Assembly: GCF_008123425.1 (NCBI RefSeq)
Contig: NZ_VSSS01000024.1
Span: forward strand, 73,374-137,373
Origin: Bradyrhizobium rifense
GTDB lineage: Bacteria > Pseudomonadota > Alphaproteobacteria > Rhizobiales > Xanthobacteraceae
DNA length: 64,000 nt
Direction of reading: 5' to 3'
Shown here one piece after another: positions 44,621-54,151 of the stretch (within the stretch, counting starts at the first letter, position 1; each line of letters begins with the position of its first letter). A program made the translations under genes and the position numbers. A model generated the notes under the pieces. That model did not search any database, had not been told where the DNA came from, and saw nothing but the letters and a program-made list of their open reading frames with translations.

Positions 44621-46760
44621 ACTGCCAGCTGAAGCCTACGCAATCATCGAGGGCCGCCACTCCGACCCCTTCCACTATCTCGGGCTGCACCCCGAGGGGG
44701 ACAAGAGCGTGGTGCGCGCCTTCCTGCCCGAGGCCTCCAATGTCGAGGCCGTCGGCGAGCATGGCGAGGTGGCAAAACTCGATCGCGTCCACGATTCAGG
44801 CCTGTTCATCGGCGCCCTGCCCAACGGCTCCAAGCACTACCAGCTCCGCGCCAAATTTGGCGACCACGTCGTCGAGTTCGAGGATGCCTACCGCTTCCCG
44901 CCGATCCTGAGCGATTTCGACCTCTATCTGCTCGGTGAAGGTACCCATCAGCGCATCTACGACAAGCTCGGCGCGCATCCGATGCGGCTCGAAGGCATCG
45001 ACGGCATCGGCTTCGTCGTGCTCGCACCGAATGCGCGACGTGTGTCCGTGGTCGGCGATTTCAATTTCTGGGATGGTCGGCGTCACCCGATGCGGGTGCG
45101 CGGCGCCGGCTATTGGGAATTGTTCATCCCGAACGCCAAGGCTGGCGACCATTACAAATTCGAGATCATCGGGCCACACGGCCATCTGCTGCCGCTGAAA
45201 TCCGATCCCATGGCGTTTGCCAGCGAGGTGCGGCCGAAGACGGCCTCCATCGTGTTCGATGAAGCTCATCTGCCGCGGCCGCGCCCCGCGCCCGACGGCA
45301 TCAACGCGCTGTCGGCGCCAATGTCGATCTACGAGGTCCATCTCGGCTCGTGGCGGCGCAAGAACGGCGACGAATGGTTGACCTATCGTGAGCTCGCCGA
45401 GCAATTGCCGGCCTATGCCCGCGACATGGGTTTTACCCATCTCGAATTCCTGCCCGTGAGCGAGCATCCGTTCGACGGCTCCTGGGGCTATCAGCCGACC
45501 GGCCTCTATGCGCCGACCAGCCGCTTCGGCACGCCGGAAGATTTTGCGGCGCTGGTCGATGCCTGCCATCGCGAAGGCGTCGGCGTGCTGCTCGACTGGG
45601 TGCCCGGTCACTTCCCGGACGACCCGCACGGGCTCGGCAGTTTTGACGGCACCTCGTTCTACGAGCACGCCAATCCGCTGCAGGGCCGCCATCTCGACTG
45701 GGGCACGCTGATCTACAATTACGGCCGCACCGAAGTGACGAACTTCCTGGTGTCGAACGCGCTGTTCTGGCTCGAGCGCTATGCGATCGACGGCCTGCGC
45801 GTCGATGCGGTGGCGTCCATGCTCTATCTCGACTACAGCCGCCCGCCCGGCGCCTGGATTCCGAACCAGTATGGCGGCCGCGAGAACATCGAGGCCATCG
45901 CCTTCCTGCGTCGCTTCAACACCGAATTGTTCGCGCGCTTCCCGCAGGCGACCACGGCGGCGGAAGAATCCACCGCCTGGCCGCAGGTCTCGCGCCCGGT
46001 CGAGTTCGGCGGGCTCGGCTTCGGCTACAAGTGGAATATGGGCTGGATGCACGACACGCTGAATTACATCAGCAAGGATCCGATCCACCGCAAGCATCAT
46101 CACGGCGACATCCTGTTCGGCCTGCACTACGCGTTCTCTGAAAACTTCATCCTGCCGCTGTCGCATGACGAAGTGGTGCACGGAAAGCGCTCGCTGCTCG
46201 GCCGCATGCCCGGCGACGAGTGGCAGCGCTTTGCCAATTTGCGCGCCTATTACAGCTTCATGTTCGGTCATCCCGGCAAGAAGCTGTTGTTCATGGGCGC
46301 GGAGATCGCGCAGAGCCGCGAATGGAATCACGATCAGTCGCTCGACTGGCACCTGCTCGAGTACAAATATCATTCAGGCATCCAGGCGCTGATCCGCGAT
46401 CTCAACCGACTCTATCGCGCAGTGCCGGCGCTGCACCAGATGGATTGCGACCAGGCCGGCTTCGAATGGCTGATCACCAATGATGCCAACCGCAACGTGT
46501 TCGCCTGGCTACGCAAGGGTTTTGACGAGCACGCGCGATGCCTGGTGATCGTGAACTTCTCACCCAACGTCTATCGCAACTATCGCGTCCCCGTGCCCTT
46601 TGCCGGCAAGTGGAAAGAGGTGTTCAATTCGGACTCCGCCCATTATGGCGGCACCAATGTCGGGAACATCGGCGAGGTTCAGACCGTTGACGGCAAGGCG
46701 CCGGAGCTTCGCCTCACCATCCCGCCGCTCGCCGCGATCTTCCTCGTTCCGGAAAGCTGA
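44613..46760 (+). CDS. glgB: 1,4-alpha-glucan branching enzyme
   Basis: Makes alpha-1,6 branches in glycogen-like glucan. A 715-residue GH13_9 enzyme with an N-terminal CBM48 ([14 protein letters not shown]), [22 protein letters not shown], the nucleophile Asp in [18 protein letters not shown], the acid/base Glu in [16 protein letters not shown], and [25 protein letters not shown]. All catalytic motifs are intact. ATG 44613 lies inside the end of treS. In GlgE-type pathways this enzyme is linked to glgE, consistent with the operon. Confidence 0.95.
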   Translation: MPKLPAEAYAIIEGRHSDPFHYLGLHPEGDKSVVRAFLPEASNVEAVGEHGEVAKLDRVHDSGLFIGALPNGSKHYQLRAKFGDHVVEFEDAYRFPPILSDFDLYLLGEGTHQRIYDKLGAHPMRLEGIDGIGFVVLAPNARRVSVVGDFNFWDGRRHPMRVRGAGYWELFIPNAKAGDHYKFEIIGPHGHLLPLKSDPMAFASEVRPKTASIVFDEAHLPRPRPAPDGINALSAPMSIYEVHLGSWRRKNGDEWLTYRELAEQLPAYARDMGFTHLEFLPVSEHPFDGSWGYQPTGLYAPTSRFGTPEDFAALVDACHREGVGVLLDWVPGHFPDDPHGLGSFDGTSFYEHANPLQGRHLDWGTLIYNYGRTEVTNFLVSNALFWLERYAIDGLRVDAVASMLYLDYSRPPGAWIPNQYGGRENIEAIAFLRRFNTELFARFPQATTAAEESTAWPQVSRPVEFGGLGFGYKWNMGWMHDTLNYISKDPIHRKHHHGDILFGLHYAFSENFILPLSHDEVVHGKRSLLGRMPGDEWQRFANLRAYYSFMFGHPGKKLLFMGAEIAQSREWNHDQSLDWHLLEYKYHSGIQALIRDLNRLYRAVPALHQMDCDQAGFEWLITNDANRNVFAWLRKGFDEHARCLVIVNFSPNVYRNYRVPVPFAGKWKEVFNSDSAHYGGTNVGNIGEVQTVDGKAPELRLTIPPLAAIFLVPES

Positions 46761-46763
46761 CCG

Positions 46764-48842
46764 ATGCGCCTGACTGCTGGATCGCACGCACGCCTCGGCG
46801 CAAGCTGGGACGGACGCGGCACCAATTTCGCGCTGTTCTCCGCCAACGCGCAGAAGGTCGAGCTCTGCCTGTTCGACCCCCAGGGCCGCCGCGAGCTGGA
46901 GCGCATCGAATTACCGGAGCGCACCGAGGACGTCTGGCACGGCTATCTCAACGACGTCTCGCCGGGCCAGCTCTACGGCTACCGCGTGCACGGCCCCTAT
47001 GAGCCGGAGCACGGCCATCGCTTCAACGCCAACAAGCTGCTGCTCGACCCCTACGCCAAGCGGCTCTCGGGGCGGCTGGTCTGGAGCGATGCACATTTCG
47101 CCTATCGCACCGGCAGCGCGCGCGAGGATCTGTCCTTTGATCGCCGCGACAACGCCCGCGGCATGCCCAAGGGCGTCGTCGTCGACGAGACTTTTAATTG
47201 GGGCCGCCGCGAGATCCGCCCCAACATCCCCTGGGAAGACACCATCATCTACGAGGCCCACGTCAAGGGCCTGACGCAGAAGCGCGATGACGTGCCGCCG
47301 AATTTGCGCGGCACCTATGGCGGGCTATCGTCGCCGGCGATGATCGAGCATTTGAAGAAGCTCGGCGTCACCACGGTCGAGCTGTTGCCGGTCCACAGCT
47401 TCGTCGACGACCGCATGCTGGTGGAGAAGAAGCTCGCCAATTACTGGGGCTACAACACGCTGTCCTTCTTCGCGCCGGAGCAGCGCTACGCCCAGGACAA
47501 CGCCCTCGACTCTTTTCGCACCGCGGTGGCACGCCTGCACGATGCCGGCATCGAGGTGATGCTCGACGTCGTCTACAACCATACTGCCGAGGGCAACCAT
47601 CTCGGACCGACGCTGTGCTATCGCGGCATCGACAACGCCTCCTACTATTGGCTCAACCGCGAGAACCCGCGCTACTACGACGACTTCACCGGCTGCGGCT
47701 CGTCGGTGAACCTCACCCATCCCCGCGTGCTGCAGATGGTGATGGATTCACTGCGCTACTGGGTCGAGGTTTGCCATGTCGACGGCTTCCGCTTCGATCT
47801 CGCCACCACGCTCGCACGCGGACCCAACGGCTATGACCGCGGCATCTCGTTTCTCACGGCGATCCGGCAGGACCCGGTGCTCGCGACCGTCAAGCTCGTC
47901 GCCGAGCCGTGGGACCTCGGCCTCGGCGGCTATCAGGTCGGCGCATTCCCCTCGCAATGGTCGGAGTGGAACGACCGCTATCGCAGCGCCATGCGCCGCT
48001 ACTGGAGCGGCGAAGGCAGCCTGATCGGCGACATCTCCAGCCGCATGACGGCGTCCTCCGATCTGTTCAACCATGACGGACGGCGGCCGCGCGCGAGCAT
48101 CAACCACATCACGGTGCATGACGGTTTTACGCTGGCCGATCTCTTCAGCTACAACGAGAAGCACAACGAGGCCAATGGTGAGGACAATCGCGACGGCTCC
48201 AGCGACAACCACAGCAACAATTGCGGTGTCGAAGGCCCGACCGACGATCCCAATATCCTCGCGCTGCGCCGGCAGCTTCGCAAGAACGTGCTGGCCTGCC
48301 TGATGCTGGCACAGGGCATTCCGCTGATCCTCGCCGGCGATGAGGTCGGCAATACGCAATCCGGCAACAACAACGCCTATTGCCAGGACAACGAGGTGGG
48401 CTGGGTCGGCTGGGACAATCTCGGCAAGGACGGCGACGACATGGTCGATTTCGTCTCAGGTCTCGCCGATATCCGCCGCCGCTTCTCGCAGCTTCGCAGC
48501 CATCGTTGGCTCGACGGCCGGCCGAAGGACGGCATCTCCTACGGCGCGCTGTGGCTGACCCCCGCGGGCGACGAGATGACGGAGAGCGACTGGACATTTC
48601 CCGATGGGCGGTTCCTCTCTTATGTGATGGGTCCGATGGAACCGGGCAGCGCCGCAATCTTTATCGTATTGAACGCCGCCCCCGAAGAGATCGCATTCAA
48701 ATTGCCAAAAATGCCCGAATACAAGAGCTGGCAGCAGATCCTGAACACGACGGATGCCAAGCTGAACAGCGTTGATTTCCTGCCCGGAAGCGACAGCAAG
48801 GCGCCGCCGCGTTCCGTGCTCGCCTTCGCGGGGGCGCTATGA
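46764..48842 (+). CDS. glgX: Glycogen debranching enzyme GlgX
   Basis: Hydrolyses alpha-1,6 branches of short-branched glycogen, giving maltodextrins. A 692-residue GH13_11 protein: CBM48-like N-terminus (GSHARLGASWDGRGTNFALFSANA), VDGFRFDLATTLARGP with the nucleophile, LVAEPWDLGLGGYQVGAFP with the acid/base, and NHITVHDGFTLADLFSYNEKHNEANGEDNRDG. It starts 3 bases after glgB and overlaps treZ by ATGA, providing substrate for TreY and MalQ. Confidence 0.94.
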   Translation: MRLTAGSHARLGASWDGRGTNFALFSANAQKVELCLFDPQGRRELERIELPERTEDVWHGYLNDVSPGQLYGYRVHGPYEPEHGHRFNANKLLLDPYAKRLSGRLVWSDAHFAYRTGSAREDLSFDRRDNARGMPKGVVVDETFNWGRREIRPNIPWEDTIIYEAHVKGLTQKRDDVPPNLRGTYGGLSSPAMIEHLKKLGVTTVELLPVHSFVDDRMLVEKKLANYWGYNTLSFFAPEQRYAQDNALDSFRTAVARLHDAGIEVMLDVVYNHTAEGNHLGPTLCYRGIDNASYYWLNRENPRYYDDFTGCGSSVNLTHPRVLQMVMDSLRYWVEVCHVDGFRFDLATTLARGPNGYDRGISFLTAIRQDPVLATVKLVAEPWDLGLGGYQVGAFPSQWSEWNDRYRSAMRRYWSGEGSLIGDISSRMTASSDLFNHDGRRPRASINHITVHDGFTLADLFSYNEKHNEANGEDNRDGSSDNHSNNCGVEGPTDDPNILALRRQLRKNVLACLMLAQGIPLILAGDEVGNTQSGNNNAYCQDNEVGWVGWDNLGKDGDDMVDFVSGLADIRRRFSQLRSHRWLDGRPKDGISYGALWLTPAGDEMTESDWTFPDGRFLSYVMGPMEPGSAAIFIVLNAAPEEIAFKLPKMPEYKSWQQILNTTDAKLNSVDFLPGSDSKAPPRSVLAFAGAL

Positions 48843-50593
48843 GGCCATCGTTCGGGGCGAAGCCGGTCAAGGACGGCGTCTCGTTCCGTTTGTGGGCGCC
48901 CGGTGCGCGTCGCGTCGATCTCCTGCTCGACCGGCGACACGCGATGCAGCGCCGACAGGATGGCTGGTATGTCGCCGAGATCGCCGGCCTGCCCGTTGGC
49001 AGCACCTACAAGTTTCGGATCGACGATGAGATCGACGTGCCTGATCCCGCGTCGGCGTTTCAGCCCGAGGACGTGTTCGGCCCGAGCGAGGTGATCGACC
49101 ACGATTCCTTCGCATGGCGCGCGAAGCAATGGCGCGGCCGCCGCTGGGAAGAGACGGTGCTGATCGAGACCCATGTCGGCACCTTCACGCGCGATGGCAC
49201 CTACCGCGCCATGATCGACAAGCTCGATCATCTCGTCGCGACCGGCATCACCGCGCTGGAGCTGATGCCACTGGCCGATTTTGCCGGGCGCCGCGGCTGG
49301 GGCTATGACGGCGTGCTCTGGTATGCGCCGGACAGCGCCTATGGCCGCCCGGAAGAGTTGAAGACGCTGATCGACGAGGCCCATCTCCGCGGGCTGATGG
49401 TGTTTTTGGACGTCGTCTACAATCACTTCGGGCCTGAAGGAAACTATCTCGGCCGCTACGCGCCGACCTTCTTCACCGATGCGCACACCCCCTGGGGCAG
49501 CGCGATCGACTATCGCGTGCCGCAGGTGCGGGCGTTCGCGGTCGAGAATGCGTTGTCCTGGCTCACCGACTATCGCTTCGACGGCTTGCGGCTCGATGCC
49601 GCCAACCACATCATGGCAATTCCCGGCGAGCAGTCGATGCTGCAAGATCTCAGTGCCGCCACTGGTGAGCTCGCCAAGGCCACCGGCCGGCACATCCATC
49701 TCGTGCTGGAGAACGGCGACAACCGCGCCAGCCTGCTCGACGCCGCCCAGGAGCCGCCAAACGGCAAATATCGCGCGCAGTGGAACGATGACTATCACCA
49801 CGCCTGGCACGTGATGCTGACCGGCGAGCTCGCCGGCTATTACGCGGACTATCAGACGCCACGCATGGACCTGGCGCGCGCACTTGCATCAGGCTTCGTC
49901 TACCAGGGCGAGATCTCGGAATTCTGGGGCAAGCAGCCGCGCGGCGAGGCGAGCGGCGAGTTGCCGCCGGCCACCTTCGTCAACTTCCTGCAAAACCACG
50001 ATCAGATCGGCAACCGTCCGCTCGGCGACCGGCTCGAGAGCCTGGCACCGCCGCAACAGATCGAGGCTGCACTTGCGGTGACGCTGCTCGCGCCGATGGT
50101 GCCGATGCTGTTTCAGGGTGAGGAATGGGGCTCAAAAATCCCCTTCCCGTTCTTCTGCGATTTCCAGGGCGGACTTGCCGATGCCGTGCGCAAGGGGCGC
50201 AGGCAGGAATATGCCTGGGCCTACGAGAAGTATGGCGATGATGTACCGGACCCACTCGATCCGGCCACGCCACAATCGGCCTTGCTCGACTGGACCGACC
50301 GCGCGCCGGAGCAGGATGCGCGGCTCGCGCTGGTGCGCGAGCTGCTCACGCTTCGGGGCAAGGAGATCATGCCACGCCTGAAAGGCGCGAGCTTCGGCGA
50401 TGCCGAGGCGGCCGACAGCGGCCTGCTCACCGCGCATTGGCGCATGGGTGACGGCGCGACGCTGCGCCTGACTGCCAATCTGTCGGACAAGGACATCACG
50501 TATTCCAGCGAAAATACGGGCGCGCTGCTCTGGGGCACCACAAGTGGCAATCGGCTCACGCCCTGGTCGGTGGTCTGGCATCTCGGAGGTTGA
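48839..50593 (+). CDS. treZ: Malto-oligosyltrehalose trehalohydrolase
   Basis: Releases trehalose from malto-oligosyltrehalose. A 584-residue GH13_10 enzyme with E-set domain (FRLWAPGARRVDLLL), DYRFDGLRLDAANHI for the nucleophile, HLVLENGDNRAS for the acid/base region, and NFLQNHDQIGNRPLGDRL. The final barrel motif FQGEEWGS is also typical. ATG overlaps the glgX stop, and treY starts one base after its stop. It works with TreY. Confidence 0.94.
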   Translation: MRPSFGAKPVKDGVSFRLWAPGARRVDLLLDRRHAMQRRQDGWYVAEIAGLPVGSTYKFRIDDEIDVPDPASAFQPEDVFGPSEVIDHDSFAWRAKQWRGRRWEETVLIETHVGTFTRDGTYRAMIDKLDHLVATGITALELMPLADFAGRRGWGYDGVLWYAPDSAYGRPEELKTLIDEAHLRGLMVFLDVVYNHFGPEGNYLGRYAPTFFTDAHTPWGSAIDYRVPQVRAFAVENALSWLTDYRFDGLRLDAANHIMAIPGEQSMLQDLSAATGELAKATGRHIHLVLENGDNRASLLDAAQEPPNGKYRAQWNDDYHHAWHVMLTGELAGYYADYQTPRMDLARALASGFVYQGEISEFWGKQPRGEASGELPPATFVNFLQNHDQIGNRPLGDRLESLAPPQQIEAALAVTLLAPMVPMLFQGEEWGSKIPFPFFCDFQGGLADAVRKGRRQEYAWAYEKYGDDVPDPLDPATPQSALLDWTDRAPEQDARLALVRELLTLRGKEIMPRLKGASFGDAEAADSGLLTAHWRMGDGATLRLTANLSDKDITYSSENTGALLWGTTSGNRLTPWSVVWHLGG

Positions 50594-50594
50594 T

Positions 50595-53381
50595 ATGCCT
50601 TCCGCGATTCCGCTCGCGACTTACCGGCTTCAGCTCACTGCGGATTTCGACTTCGACAAGGCAGCCGCAGTGGTGCCTTATCTCAAGGCGCTCGGGATCA
50701 CGCATCTCTACGCCTCGCCCGTGATGAAGGCGCGCAAGGGCTCGACCCACGGCTACGATACCGTCGATCACAGCCAGTTCAATCCCGAGCTCGGCGGCGA
50801 GGCCGGCTTTGCGCGGCTGAGCGACGCGCTTAGGCAGAACGATCTCGGCCTTATCATCGACTTCGTGCCGAACCATGTCGGCGTGCATTTTGCCGACAAT
50901 CCCTGGTGGCTGGACGTGCTGGAATGGGGCCAGACCTCACCGCACGCGGTCGCCTTCGATATCGACTGGGATTTGCTGCCCCACCGCGCCCGCGGCGGCG
51001 TGCTGCTGCCGATTCTCGGCTCATCCTATGGCGAGGCGCTGGAGCGCGGCGAGATCGGGCTGCGCTATGATCCCGACGAGGGCAGCTTTTCCGCCTGGTA
51101 TTTCGAGCATCGCCTGCCGATCGCGCCGGAGCGCTATGGCGAGCTGCTGCGAATGAGCGTGAAGGAAGCGGACGCTGCCGAGACGGAGGCCGGCAAACGC
51201 CTGCTCTCGCTCGCCGCGCGCTACACGGGATTGCGGCGTCCTAACCGCAAGGAAGCGCCCGGCTTCAAGGCCGAGCTCAAAGAGATCGCAGGCAGCGCAG
51301 ATATCATCGCGCGCGGCCTTGATGCCTATCGCTCGGGAAAAGATCGCCCGGCGCAGACGCTGGCGCTGCATCATCTGCTGGAGCGGCAGAACTACAAGCT
51401 CGGCCACTGGCGACTTGCCTCCAGCGACATCAACTATCGCCGCTTCTTCGACGTCAACGGGCTCGCCGGCCTGCGCGTCGAGGACGCGAGCACATTTGCC
51501 GCCACGCACCGGCTGGTGAAGCAGCTCGTCGCAGACGGCAGGCTGCAGGGCATCCGCCTCGACCATATCGACGGCCTGCGCGATCCCGCGCAATATTGCC
51601 AGCGGCTGCGCCGCCTTGTGCGCGACGCGCAAGGCAACACAAAACCGTTCTACACGGTGATCGAAAAGATCCTGTGCGAGCACGAGAAACTGCCGCATTT
51701 CGCCGGCGTCCGGGGCACCACCGGTTACGAGTGGATGAACGTCATCACCCAGGTCCTGGTCGACGCCAAGGGGCTGGAGGCGCTGGACGAGACCTGGCGG
51801 CAGATCAGCAACCGGCCGCCGCGGCTCGCCCCTTACGTCAAGGACGCCAAGCGGCGCGTGCTGGAGACGCTGCTGACCAGCGAATTCACCGTGCTGACGC
51901 GCCTGCTCGCGCGTATCGCCAACGGGCATTACTCGACCCGCGATTTCTCCGCCGACAGCCTGCGGCAGGCGCTGGAATTGTACGTGCTGCATTTCCCGGT
52001 CTATCGCACCTATTTGACGCATAGCGGCCCGACCGCGCTCGACCGAAAACTGATCGACGACACCATCGCGCGGGCCCGCGCCGAATGGTTCGCTGCCGAC
52101 GAAGGCATTTTCGACTTCCTGCGCGATGCGCTGACCATGGACCTGCTCAAGCCCGGCCGCCCGCCGCACAGCGCCCCGCGCGTGCGCCGTTTTGCGCTGA
52201 AAGTGCAGCAATTCACCGGGCCGATGATGGCGAAGTCGCTGGAGGACACGGCGTTCTACCAATTTCACCGGCTGCTCGCGCTCAACGAGGTCGGCGGCGA
52301 TCCCGCGAGCAAAGGCCTCACCATTGCCGCCTTCCACGAGGCGATGCGGGCTCGCGCCAGGGAATGGCCGCAGGGGATGACGGCGACCGCCACCCACGAC
52401 ACCAAGCGCGGCGAGGATGCGCGGGCGCGGATCGCGGCGCTCAGCGAAATTCCCGGCGAATGGACCAGCGCGGTTTCGCGCTGGAAGGTTCTGAACGCGC
52501 CGCACCTCGCGCTCCACGGCAATCTGCGCGCGCCATCGGCGACGTTCGAATACATGCTCTACCAGACCCTGCTCGGCGCCTGGCCGCTTCAGGAGGCGGC
52601 CGATGCCGGCTTCGTCGAGCGCATCCAGGCCTATGCGCTCAAGGCTGCGCGCGAGGGCAAGGAAGAGACGAGCTGGCTCAATCCGCACGAGGCGTACGAG
52701 AACGGCGTAAAGAGCTTCATCGAGAAGATCCTGGATCGTGCGCTGTCAGGCGAATTCCTGCAGGCGCTGCAAACCCTCGCCCGCCGCGTCGCGCTGCTCG
52801 GCGCGCTGAACTCCCTGAGCCAGCTCACGCTCAAGGCGACGCTGCCGGGCGTTCCCGACTTCTACCAGGGCACCGAACACTGGGATCTGTCACTGGTCGA
52901 TCCCGACAACCGCCGTCCGGTGGATTTTGCCGCCCGGCAGGCGGCGCTCGGTTCGCTGGAAGCGCCGGACTGGAGTGGACTGACCAAGAGCTGGCCGGAC
53001 GGCCAGCTCAAGCTGGCCTGGACGCGACATCTCCTGAGGCTGCGCAACGAACTCGCCGACGTCTTCGCGCAGGGAGATTATCAGCCGCTCGACGTCCGTG
53101 GCGTACACGCGGACCATGTCATCGCCTTTTCGCGCCGGCATGGGCGTGCAACCGCGATCGTCGTGGTCGGACGCCAGTTCGCGCCATTCACGCAAGCGGG
53201 GCGGGAATGGCCCACGCTCGAAGGCCTTGACGCAACCGTCGACATCAGCGGCTACACCGCGCCGGGTCTTGCAGGCAACGAATTGCCGCTCGCGCAAGCT
53301 TTCCGTGATTTTCCTGCGGCCGTCATCGAGGCCCGCGCAGCAAGCGCCATCAGACATGCGCGGAAACCCGCGCGCGCCTGA
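50595..53381 (+). CDS. treY: Malto-oligosyltrehalose synthase
   Basis: Isomerises the reducing end of a maltodextrin to an alpha,alpha-1,1 linkage. A 928-residue GH13_26 enzyme. PLATYRLQLTADFDFDKAAAVVPYLKALGITHLYASPVMKARKGSTHGYD is the family start. Other family features are LIIDFVPNHVG, IRLDHIDGLRDPAQY for the nucleophile and TATHDTKRGEDARARI. The ATG at 50595 follows GGAGG; an in-frame upstream ATG (50544) is inside treZ. Last gene of the plus-strand glucan-trehalose operon; ends 3 bases from the convergent PHA gene. Confidence 0.95.
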   Translation: MPSAIPLATYRLQLTADFDFDKAAAVVPYLKALGITHLYASPVMKARKGSTHGYDTVDHSQFNPELGGEAGFARLSDALRQNDLGLIIDFVPNHVGVHFADNPWWLDVLEWGQTSPHAVAFDIDWDLLPHRARGGVLLPILGSSYGEALERGEIGLRYDPDEGSFSAWYFEHRLPIAPERYGELLRMSVKEADAAETEAGKRLLSLAARYTGLRRPNRKEAPGFKAELKEIAGSADIIARGLDAYRSGKDRPAQTLALHHLLERQNYKLGHWRLASSDINYRRFFDVNGLAGLRVEDASTFAATHRLVKQLVADGRLQGIRLDHIDGLRDPAQYCQRLRRLVRDAQGNTKPFYTVIEKILCEHEKLPHFAGVRGTTGYEWMNVITQVLVDAKGLEALDETWRQISNRPPRLAPYVKDAKRRVLETLLTSEFTVLTRLLARIANGHYSTRDFSADSLRQALELYVLHFPVYRTYLTHSGPTALDRKLIDDTIARARAEWFAADEGIFDFLRDALTMDLLKPGRPPHSAPRVRRFALKVQQFTGPMMAKSLEDTAFYQFHRLLALNEVGGDPASKGLTIAAFHEAMRARAREWPQGMTATATHDTKRGEDARARIAALSEIPGEWTSAVSRWKVLNAPHLALHGNLRAPSATFEYMLYQTLLGAWPLQEAADAGFVERIQAYALKAAREGKEETSWLNPHEAYENGVKSFIEKILDRALSGEFLQALQTLARRVALLGALNSLSQLTLKATLPGVPDFYQGTEHWDLSLVDPDNRRPVDFAARQAALGSLEAPDWSGLTKSWPDGQLKLAWTRHLLRLRNELADVFAQGDYQPLDVRGVHADHVIAFSRRHGRATAIVVVGRQFAPFTQAGREWPTLEGLDATVDISGYTAPGLAGNELPLAQAFRDFPAAVIEARAASAIRHARKPARA

Positions 53382-53384
53382 CCC

Positions 53385-53702
53385 CTATTTTCCCTCGTCC
53401 TTGGTCAGCAGCAATTGTCCGCGCTTGCGGATGGTCGCCTGCGCCATCTCGGCAAAGCGCTGCAATAACCACGGCAGTACCACCTGAACCTTGACGTGGT
53501 CGTCGGCGACGTCGACCTGCCCGGTCGCGACCTGCCCGAGCGCGCGGATGCGAAAGGCCATGGTGTCGCCGCTCCAGCGCTCCTCCTCGACCTGCATCAC
53601 GGCAATGCTCGTCGCGGCGCGGCCCAGCCCGGTCTTGAGCCGGCGCACGGCTTCCTCGCGGCCGAGACGATGCGGAATGGAAACGACAAGCGGTGCTGAC
53701 AT
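53385..53702 (-). CDS. Polyhydroxyalkanoic acid system family protein
   Basis: A 105-residue protein. SIPHRLGREEAVRRLKTGLGRA and VALPWLLQRF-like VVLPWLLQRFAEMAQATIRKRGQLLLTK are the pattern of the PHA_gran_rgn family (polyhydroxyalkanoic acid system), often found near PHA granule genes. The exact role is not known. No PHA synthase, depolymerase or phasin is in the window, so it stands apart here. It is convergent with treY, with 3 bases between the two stops. Confidence 0.82.
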   Translation of the reverse strand: MSAPLVVSIPHRLGREEAVRRLKTGLGRAATSIAVMQVEEERWSGDTMAFRIRALGQVATGQVDVADDHVKVQVVLPWLLQRFAEMAQATIRKRGQLLLTKDEGK

Positions 53703-53798
53703 GGCCCTGCCCTGTGCTGACTGATCCTCACATAGTCATGCCGGCGGGAGCGGCAAAGGTTCCATGCAAGTTGGGACCTGTCGACCCGTTTCAAATCC

Positions 53799-53823
53799 GG
53801 AACTTTAAAACCTGCGGCAAGTT
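53799..53823 (+). promoter_or_regulatory. EcfG-like promoter of DUF3309 gene
   Basis: GGAAC (53799-53803), 16 bases, then AGTT (53820-53823). The -35 is exact and the -10 differs from CGTT by one base. It lies about 62 bases before the start of a small membrane protein of a family commonly stress-regulated in alphaproteobacteria. Confidence 0.5.
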
Positions 53824-53884
53824 GCCTCCGCACAACGGGACAGGTGCAAACGACCCTTTCAACAAAGGGCTGGAGGAGACTAGC

Positions 53885-54049
53885 ATGTCTATCGGTACGA
53901 TCATTCTGATCATCTTGGTCATCGCCTTGCTCGGCGGCTTCAGCGGCGTCGGCGGCGGTCCGTTTTACGGCACCGGCTATTACGGCGGCGGCGGCCTCGG
54001 GCTCGTCATCGTCATCCTGCTGATATTGCTGTTGCTGGGACGAATCTAG
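53885..54049 (+). CDS. DUF3309 small membrane peptide
   Basis: A 54-residue protein consisting of two hydrophobic segments (TIILIILVIALLGGF and LGLVIVILLILLLLGRI) joined by a glycine- and tyrosine-rich loop (GVGGGPFYGTGYYGGGG). This is the DUF3309 pattern; it presumably sits in the inner membrane. Function is unknown. The start ATG 53885 has a very strong GGAGGAG site upstream, and an EcfG-like promoter precedes it, so it is likely stress-induced. Confidence 0.85.
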   Translation: MSIGTIILIILVIALLGGFSGVGGGPFYGTGYYGGGGLGLVIVILLILLLLGRI

Positions 54050-54061
54050 CCACGAGATCTC

Positions 54062-54151
54062 GTAGGGTGGGTTAGCCGCAAGGCGTTAACCCACCTCCTT
54101 TCTTTCCGCGTCAACAGAAGAGGTGGGTTACGCTTCGCTAACCCACCCTAC
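54062..54151. repeat. GTAGGGTGGGTTAG inverted repeat
   Basis: Outer arms GTAGGGTGGGTTAG (54062-54075) and CTAACCCACCCTAC (54138-54151), with inner arms GTTAACCCACCT and AGGTGGGTTA. It is a common intergenic repeat known to me from many bacterial genomes. It separates the convergent DUF3309 and ligD genes. The ligD stop codon is inside the right outer arm, so the repeat supplies the last four codons and stop of LigD and may act as a bidirectional terminator. Confidence 0.87.
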
